Below, piece after piece: positions 58,847-64,000 of a stretch of 64,000 nucleotides of DNA. Where the stretch lies: contig NZ_BPQT01000027.1 in NCBI RefSeq assembly GCF_022179405.1, positions 1 to 64,000 of the forward strand, in the 5' to 3' direction. How positions within the stretch are numbered: position 1 is the stretch's first letter; each line of letters begins with the position of its first letter. A program made the position numbers and the translations under genes. The DNA comes from Methylobacterium marchantiae (GTDB lineage Bacteria > Pseudomonadota > Alphaproteobacteria > Rhizobiales > Beijerinckiaceae). The notes beneath the pieces are model-generated. The model ran no database searches, was not told where the DNA came from, and saw only the letters and a list, made by a program, of their open reading frames with translations.

Positions 58847-60004
58847 ATGGTCACGCTGTCCCCGCCCTCGCCCGCACCGACGAATCGGCTCGTCTTCGTC
58901 GTCACCGAGGATTGGTTCTTCGCCTCGCATTTCCTGCCGATGGCGCGGGCGGCCGTGGCCATGGGATTGTCCGTGGCGGTGGTGACCCGCGTGCGTGCGC
59001 ATCGCGCGGTAATCGAGGCGACCGGCGCCCGGGTGGTCGAACTCGAAGCCGAGCGCTCCAGCCTCAACCCCATGGCGGCGGGCTATGCGGCGGGCCAGCT
59101 CGCGGCGATCCTGAAGGGGCTCAAGGCCGACATCGTCCATTGCATCGCGCTCCGCTCGATCCTCGTCGGCGGCACGGCGGCGGCGATGGCCGGCATCCCG
59201 GCCCGAATCTACGCCCTGACTGGGCTCGGCCTGATGGGCGCACGCAGCGACGTCACCGGGCGCATGGCCCGGCTCGGCCTGCGCCAGCTGATCCGCGGTC
59301 CCCTCGCCTCGAAGAAGACCCGCTTCCTGTTCGAGAACCCGGACGACGCACGGGCCCTCGGCCTCGACCCGGCCGATACGACGGTCACCATCGTCGGCGG
59401 GGCCGGAATCGATCCCGCCCTGTTTCCTTCGGCGACGCAGCCGCCCTCCCCTCCCCTGCGCATCGCCATCGTGGCACGGATGCTCTGGTCGAAGGGCATC
59501 GATACGGCGGTGGAGGCTCTGCGCCTGGCGCGCGCGCAGGGTACGGCCGTGGAACTTTCCCTCTACGGCGCGCCCGATGCGTCGAACCGGCGGGCGATCC
59601 CCGAGGAGACGCTGCGGGGGTGGAGCCGCGACGGCGTCGCCTGGCACGGCCCGACCCGCGACGTGACGCGCGTCTGGGCGGAGCACCATGTGGGATGCCT
59701 GCCCTCTCGAGGCGGCGAGGGCCTGCCGCGCACGCTGCTGGAGGCGGCCTCCTGCGGGCGCGCCATCCTCACCACCGACGTGCCCGGCTGCCGGACGTTG
59801 GTTCGTGACGGGATCGAGGGTTTGCTGGTCCCGGCCGACGATGCGCCGGCGCTCGCCGCCGCGATGGTCCGCCTCGCCGCCGACCCTCTCCTGACCGCGC
59901 GCATGGGCGGGGCCGCACGCCAGCGCATCGTCGAGGGCGGGTTCACCGAGGAGGCCGTGACCGAGGCGGTGGCCGGCATCTACGCGGAGTTGATCCGCGC
60001 GTGA
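58847..60004 (+). CDS. Glycosyltransferase family 4 protein
   Basis: 385 aa from the ATG at 58847; the ribosome binding site is weak, and the frame is open 24 codons upstream without homology. It has the GT-B fold: an N-terminal acceptor domain with FVVTEDWFFASHFLPMARAA and DIVHCIALRSILVGG, and a C-terminal donor domain with RIAIVARMLWSKGIDTAVEA. The family Glu motif is GEGLPRTLLEAASCGRAILT. It resembles enzymes adding sugars to O-antigen or capsule. Its stop overlaps the next gene start as GTGA, so the two are coupled. Confidence 0.87.
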   Translation: MVTLSPPSPAPTNRLVFVVTEDWFFASHFLPMARAAVAMGLSVAVVTRVRAHRAVIEATGARVVELEAERSSLNPMAAGYAAGQLAAILKGLKADIVHCIALRSILVGGTAAAMAGIPARIYALTGLGLMGARSDVTGRMARLGLRQLIRGPLASKKTRFLFENPDDARALGLDPADTTVTIVGGAGIDPALFPSATQPPSPPLRIAIVARMLWSKGIDTAVEALRLARAQGTAVELSLYGAPDASNRRAIPEETLRGWSRDGVAWHGPTRDVTRVWAEHHVGCLPSRGGEGLPRTLLEAASCGRAILTTDVPGCRTLVRDGIEGLLVPADDAPALAAAMVRLAADPLLTARMGGAARQRIVEGGFTEEAVTEAVAGIYAELIRA

Positions 60005-60669
60005 CGCAATCGGTCGATCCCCTTGCCTTCATCCGTGCCAATACTCGGCTGCTGCCCGTGCCCCACGCGCCGGAAATCGTGCTGCATGTCGCCGACGAGG
60101 CCACCGATCTCTGGCAGAAGACCGAGGATGAACTCGACGCGATCGGCCTGCCGCCGCCGTTCTGGGCCTTCGCCTGGGCCGGCGGACAGGCCCTGGCCCG
60201 CCACATCCTCGACCAGCCGGACTTTGTGGCCGGGCAGCGCGTCCTGGATTTCGCGTCCGGTTCCGGTCTGGTGGCGATCGCCGCGCTTCTCGCCGGCGCG
60301 ACCCATGCGACGGCCAGCGACCTCGACGCTTTCGCCATCGCCGCCATCGGCCTCAATGCCGAGGCCAACGGCGTCGGCGGGCGGATCACGCCCGTCCTCG
60401 ACGATCTCATCGGCTCGCGGCCGGCCGATCTCGGCGCCACGGTGATCCTCGTCGCCGACATCTTCTACGAACGGGACGTGGCGGCCCGCGTCACCGGCTG
60501 GCTGGCGGCCCTGCACGGGCAGGGCGCCACCATCCTCATCGGCGATCCCGGCCGCTCGTATCTGCCGCGGGACCGGCTCGACATCCTGGCGACCTACGAG
60601 GTCCCCGTGAGCCGCTCCCTGGAGGATGCGGAGATCAAGCGCAGCAGCGTCTGGCGCTTCCGAGACTGA
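60001..60669 (+). CDS. Class I SAM-dependent methyltransferase (ETF-beta lysine methyltransferase-like)
   Basis: 222 aa from a GTG that overlaps the glycosyltransferase stop. FWAFAWAGGQALARHILDQP (about 54-73) and VLDFASGSGLVAIAALLAGA (about 81-100) are typical of the branch related to ETF-beta and ribosomal-protein L11 lysine methyltransferases. LVADIFYE (about 149-156) is the post-motif II region. A protein substrate is likely but unproven. The coupling to a glycosyltransferase is probably positional only. Confidence 0.8.
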   Translation: MTQSVDPLAFIRANTRLLPVPHAPEIVLHVADEATDLWQKTEDELDAIGLPPPFWAFAWAGGQALARHILDQPDFVAGQRVLDFASGSGLVAIAALLAGATHATASDLDAFAIAAIGLNAEANGVGGRITPVLDDLIGSRPADLGATVILVADIFYERDVAARVTGWLAALHGQGATILIGDPGRSYLPRDRLDILATYEVPVSRSLEDAEIKRSSVWRFRD

Positions 60670-60726
60670 TGCCGCGTTCAGGCGCGTGATGGCGGAGCGA
60701 GCGCGTCACCCGCTCCGGCCCGTCGT

Positions 60727-60999
60727 TCAGCCGCGCATGCACGTCTTCAGGTAGGTGTGCATGTCGGGCTTGGCCGTCTTGGCCGCTTTCGCCTCATCGA
60801 TACAGGCCTTGCGGGCGTCGACCTTGCAGGTCTTCATGAAGGTCTTGAGATCGTCGCCCTTCAATCCCTTCGCCACACCGTCCGTACGACAGCTGCCGAG
60901 CTTACCGGCCAGGGCCGCCGAGGCCGCTGTGGCCTGAACGCCGGCAAGTCCGCCGACGACCCCGAGGACGAACAGGAATCTTGTCATCGAACGCTTCAC
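60727..60999 (-). CDS. PsiF-repeat small secreted protein
   Basis: 90 aa from a GTG start, six bases after GAGG; an ATG at 60987 or 61011 is also possible. A signal peptide (FLFVLGVVGGLAGVQATAAS) precedes a PsiF-like repeat: CRTDGVAKGLKGDDLKTFMK followed by paired Cys residues and a second partial unit ending YLKTCMRG. PsiF proteins are phosphate-starvation-associated periplasmic proteins of unknown activity. It lies 60 bp after the next small secreted protein gene on the same strand. Confidence 0.75.
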   Translation of the reverse strand: MKRSMTRFLFVLGVVGGLAGVQATAASAALAGKLGSCRTDGVAKGLKGDDLKTFMKTCKVDARKACIDEAKAAKTAKPDMHTYLKTCMRG

Positions 61000-61059
61000 G
61001 ATCGACCTCATTTCATTGGAAGACAGGCATGTCGAAGAGGATCGGCCGACCATTCCGGA

Positions 61060-61365
61060 TCAGTAGCCGCGGTAGAAGGGGCGCGGAGCCGCACGATAGT
61101 AGGGACGCCCATAAGGACGGACGTATGGCCGTCCGTAGGCCCGGCGCGCTCCGTAACCCAGGGAGCCGTTGCCACGGCAGCGGCCGGTGAAGCGGTCGGG
61201 GTAGTATCCCAGGCCGCAATAGCCCGCGACTTTCGTCACGAGGCCGTTCTCAACCACGCCCGTCATCGGGGCAGCAGCCAGGGGGGCGGCTTGGACCGCG
61301 CCGCCGATGCAGATGGAACCGGCCACCAACGCGACTACCGACATGATTCGAATCGTCATCGTCAT
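61060..61365 (-). CDS. Small secreted Arg/Tyr/Pro-rich protein (GCG_CRPN-like)
   Basis: 101 aa. A signal peptide (about 1-27, ending AVQA) is followed by a short domain with YCGLGYYPDRFTGRCRGNG, similar to the GCG-x-CRPN prefix seen in many Methylobacterium/Bradyrhizobium secreted proteins. A tail of RPYxRPYGRPYYRAAPRP-type repeats ends the protein. The function is unknown; a cell-surface or wall-associated role is likely. The start Met pair (MTM) has AGGATGACG before it. Confidence 0.7.
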   Translation of the reverse strand: MTMTIRIMSVVALVAGSICIGGAVQAAPLAAAPMTGVVENGLVTKVAGYCGLGYYPDRFTGRCRGNGSLGYGARRAYGRPYVRPYGRPYYRAAPRPFYRGY

Positions 61366-61620
61366 CCTTTCGAAGCTACATCCGACGAGAGGCCCACCAG
61401 ATGATGGCCGCGCGCCGAACCGGTAGAAAGCCTATGGCTTCCTGAATGTGTCCTGAGAGCTGAACCCGAGGGGGGCGCCGCCTTGGAGGTAGCGCCGAGC
61501 TCGGCGGCTCCGCCCCCTTCGATGACGCGCTGGCATCCGTCCCGGGTGCTCATGCAGGCCGTTCTGCCCTCTGCGGCGGAGATTGCCCAGGCAATTTCCC
61601 GTGATCGACGGGCGTCGGTT

Positions 61621-62298
61621 TCAGAGGTCCGGGCGCGCAGCTGAACCGGTTCCGGAGGTCTGAATCCGGTCGAAATCGAGCAGCGCGGTCTGGATCACGA
61701 TCTGGGTCCGGCTGATGACGTCGAGCTTGCGCAGGATTTCGGAGACATGGGCCTTCACGGTGGAATCACCGACCTGAAGCTCGTGCGCGATCTGCTTGTT
61801 GAGCTTCCCCTGCCGGATCATCAGCAGCACGCGCAATTGCTGCGGCGTCAGCCGGGCGATGCGCTCCGCGAGCCTGGTCGCGGGGGCGGCGAGGCTCGCC
61901 CCGGGACCCGAGAGGGCAGCGGGCACCGACAGGCCTCCGCCGAGCACGTCGGCGATGGCCCGGGTCAGCGTCGCCTTGTCGACGGCCTTGGGCACGAAGC
62001 CGGCGGCCCCGTGCTGGAGCGCCTCGCGCATGATGCGCGGATCCTCGAGACCGGACACGACGAGGATCGGCACGCGGGGGAAACGCGAGCGGATCGAGAC
62101 GAGGCCGTCGAAGCCGACGACGCCCTGCATCGTGAGATCCAGAAGGACGAGATCGATGGTGCGATCGGCCGCCAGGATCGCCATGGCGCCGACGATACCG
62201 TCGGCTTCGAGGATTGCCGATTCGGGAAAGGCCGATCCGATGGCGCTGGCCAGCGCATCGCGGAAGAGCGGATGATCGTCGACGATCAGGAGATTCAT
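61621..62298 (-). CDS. Response regulator, NarL/LuxR type
   Basis: 225 aa. The receiver (1-120) is complete: LLIVDDHPLFRDAL, phospho-acceptor Asp54 in LVLLDLTM, and Lys in FVPKAVDKATL. The LuxR helix-turn-helix (about 150-207) has LTPQQLRVLLMIRQGKLNKQ and VGDSTVKAHVSEILRKLDV. A cognate kinase is not adjacent. Unlike the two degenerate receivers at 53-55 kb, this one should respond to phosphorylation. Confidence 0.92.
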   Translation of the reverse strand: MNLLIVDDHPLFRDALASAIGSAFPESAILEADGIVGAMAILAADRTIDLVLLDLTMQGVVGFDGLVSIRSRFPRVPILVVSGLEDPRIMREALQHGAAGFVPKAVDKATLTRAIADVLGGGLSVPAALSGPGASLAAPATRLAERIARLTPQQLRVLLMIRQGKLNKQIAHELQVGDSTVKAHVSEILRKLDVISRTQIVIQTALLDFDRIQTSGTGSAARPDL

Positions 62299-62510
62299 GG
62301 CCGCCGTGCCCCCCGCCTTCCCCGTCCGCAGCGAACCATCGCCGGCACCGTGCCGACCGGCATGCCGTCAACGCCGCGGTCAGATCAATCGCCGACGGCA
62401 CCAAAGTGCTGGAAATGTCAGCGGCGGCGGGAGACCTCGCGATGGGCAGGGTCGGCCATCGCGGAATATCGAAGCGGCAAGGCCTCCCGCAAAAACCCGC
62501 TTGCGAGAAC

Positions 62511-62786
62511 TTACTTGGCGGTGATCTTGAACCCCGTCTTGTCGACCTCGCTCCGGACCATCGTCTTCGTTTCCGGAGGCGAGACCGACCATGCCACAGC
62601 GCAGATCAGGCACATCGCGGCAAAGCTATAGGCGAGCCCATGCATCACGCCGACGAACCCGAGGACGAGAGGGATGAGCGAGAGGGAGAGCGAAATCGTT
62701 GTGCTTTCCGTCAAATAATAGACCGAAAAAAACGCGACCAATGTCATGACAATGGCCTTGACGAAATTAGGCACTTCGATCTCCAT
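62511..62786 (-). CDS. Small membrane protein, unknown
   Basis: 91 aa with three hydrophobic segments (about 10-27, 30-47 and 50-68, for example AIVMTLVAFFSVYYLTES) and a short polar C-terminus ending KTGFKITAK. It is likely an inner-membrane protein. No family is recognised. GAGATCG precedes the ATG, a modest ribosome binding site. It is flanked by the NarL-type and Crp-type regulator genes on the same strand. Confidence 0.6.
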   Translation of the reverse strand: MEIEVPNFVKAIVMTLVAFFSVYYLTESTTISLSLSLIPLVLGFVGVMHGLAYSFAAMCLICAVAWSVSPPETKTMVRSEVDKTGFKITAK

Positions 62787-63049
62787 CTTCGATAGGTCGG
62801 CGCGCTACCAGAAATTGATCGATGCCTGATCTTTCAACCGAACGATTCCTGGTCGCTTTCGACCGCCACGCTTATTGTAAAGCCCTTGAATTGGGAACAG
62901 CCCAAGGTGAGACGGCCCCGTCCGTAGGGGCGGCCCTCGGCCATTCGATCCGGCGACCTCGCATTCCGACACCCCATGCCGTCGCGGAACCACGCAACTT
63001 TTCTGCCAGAAGGCGAACCGGATCGCGCCCCCGAACTGACGATGCCGCC

Positions 63050-63766
63050 CTAACGATAATGCATGACGCGTTCGTACTCGGCTTCGGGCAATCCATAGGT
63101 GTCCCCCGCCGCCTCGATCAGCACGCCACGGTCGCGAATGCCGATGATCCCGCGCTTGGCCGTGACGCCACCGGCCCGGATCAGACGCTGCAGTCCCATC
63201 GTCGTGCCGGAGCGCCTGATCCCGAGCATCAGGGAGACGAATTCGTGGGTGAGAGGGAGATCCTCGCGATCCGAGCGGTCGTGGCACATCAGCAGCCAGC
63301 GTGCGAGTCGCTCGTCGATCGTGAATCGGCCATTGCAGATGACGGTCTGCGCGACCTGCACCGAGAAGGCATGGGCGAAGCGCAGGAGATGATTCTGCAG
63401 GCTGGTACTTTCGGCGATGGCGGCGAGAAGCCGTCCGGTCTCGATGCGCCAGGCCCGGCACGGAATCTGGACGAAGATCTCGTTCGGCGAACGATCGATG
63501 CCATGGATGATGGCGAGGCCCGTCATTCCTTCCGGGCCGATGACGCCGGCCTCGAGCCGTTCGCCCGCCGACGTCCGCGCCACGACCGACACCACGCCCG
63601 GCTCCGGAAAGAACACATGGGGGATCGGCTGGAGCGGCTCCTGGACGACGTAACCCTGCTCTAGCGAGACCCGCTTGAGATCGGGCGCGAGAAGCGCGAA
63701 TTCCGCTGCCGTCAAAGTCGTGAGAAGCCGATTCCTGACTGCGCCCTGATCGAGATCGTGTTTCAT
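63050..63766 (-). CDS. Crp/Fnr-family transcriptional regulator
   Basis: 238 aa. The N-terminal cyclic-nucleotide-binding-like barrel (about 15-140) includes VFFPEPGVVSVVARTSAGER and EAGVIGPEGMTGLAIIHG. The C-terminal winged helix-turn-helix (about 155-225) has DERLARWLLMCHDRSDREDL and LTHEFVSLMLGIRRSGTTMG. No Fnr-type cysteine cluster is present, and cAMP contacts are not obvious, so the signal is unknown. GGCGGAGATC precedes the ATG. Confidence 0.87.
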   Translation of the reverse strand: MKHDLDQGAVRNRLLTTLTAAEFALLAPDLKRVSLEQGYVVQEPLQPIPHVFFPEPGVVSVVARTSAGERLEAGVIGPEGMTGLAIIHGIDRSPNEIFVQIPCRAWRIETGRLLAAIAESTSLQNHLLRFAHAFSVQVAQTVICNGRFTIDERLARWLLMCHDRSDREDLPLTHEFVSLMLGIRRSGTTMGLQRLIRAGGVTAKRGIIGIRDRGVLIEAAGDTYGLPEAEYERVMHYR

Positions 63767-64000
63767 GATCTCCGCCTGTCTGCAGGCGGGAGGAAAACTC
63801 TCTCAAACATCCGAGGCCCGGAATCTTTCGGATGGCTTCTTCACCCTACCCCCGATGACGCGGAAAACAAAATCAATAAAAGAGGGCGTCAATGTACGCT
63901 CGGCGACAATCGAGCCTGTTGGCTACGCCGGAAATACGATGCTTCTATATGGCGGCCAGCCTCCCCCGTGCCGATTTTCATGATCGGGGACTTGACCACG

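Noticed and set aside
63765-63983. A 72-codon plus-strand frame near the window end
   Set aside because: It overlaps the Crp/Fnr-type gene start in opposite orientation, with no ribosome binding site and no motif. I treat the last 230 bp as promoter and unassigned sequence.

Overview
This 64 kb window is chromosomal DNA from a high-GC alphaproteobacterium, most likely a Methylobacteriaceae member (Methylobacterium/Methylorubrum type). The assignment rests on gene families: a MucR/Ros-type regulator, a very large NAD-glutamate dehydrogenase, a fused acyl-CoA synthetase/GNAT protein, a DUF6481 protein and a YejE-type permease. No methanol dehydrogenase or rRNA gene is present to confirm it. Most of the window is ordinary, tightly packed chromosome. 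Apart from one decayed IS5-type element and one repeat-bracketed nuclease gene, I see no prophage, plasmid or CRISPR.

Layout. 0-3 kb: the start of a membrane protein, a CsbD/DUF883-type stress protein and a PAS-PAS-PAS-LuxR regulator. 3.2-5.3 kb: tRNA-Lys(CTT), then leuA with a promoter, a leucine-rich leader peptide and an overlapping hairpin (transcription attenuation). 5.4-8.1 kb: an exported SRPBCC protein, a lipoprotein and a KpsE/Wzz-like chain-length/export protein. 8.2-11.6 kb: the acyl-CoA synthetase/acetyltransferase fusion, divergent from a class II aldolase. 11.6-14 kb: a MucR-like regulator between two AT-rich stretches, then a membrane-anchored Mrr-like nuclease. 14.1-15.6 kb: zwf.

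15.7-25.9 kb is a minus-strand tripartite efflux operon in the order adaptor, RND permease 1, DUF559 nuclease, RND permease 2, outer-membrane lipoprotein. GC-rich palindromes sit at every junction. The DUF559 gene is bracketed by two inverted copies of a REP-like repeat and overlaps both permease genes by 4 bp.

26-33 kb: aminotransferase, DUF4112 protein, a solitary YejE-type permease, a Tat-exported Gfo/Idh/MocA oxidoreductase, a CPA1 antiporter and a cold-shock gene. 33-36.4 kb: DUF6481 protein, a 65-aa protein, dps, an L,D-transpeptidase and a secreted protein. 36.5-46.7 kb: sbcD and sbcC, normally adjacent, are separated by a catalase-like gene and a large hybrid histidine kinase. A fragment resembling the end of an RTX protein overlaps the sbcC stop codon. 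46.9-51.8 kb: NAD-glutamate dehydrogenase.

51.8-52.7 kb: an IS5-family transposase relic next to tRNA-Thr(TGT). 53-57.5 kb: two signalling proteins with degenerate receiver domains, a solitary cytochrome bd subunit I and an FkbM-type methyltransferase. 57.5-64 kb: DNA topoisomerase IB, a glycosyltransferase overlapping a methyltransferase, PsiF-like and Arg/Tyr-rich secreted proteins, a NarL-type response regulator, a small membrane protein and a Crp/Fnr-type regulator. A recurring theme is stress and envelope functions: Dps, catalase-like protein, SbcCD, RND efflux, L,D-transpeptidase and cold shock.
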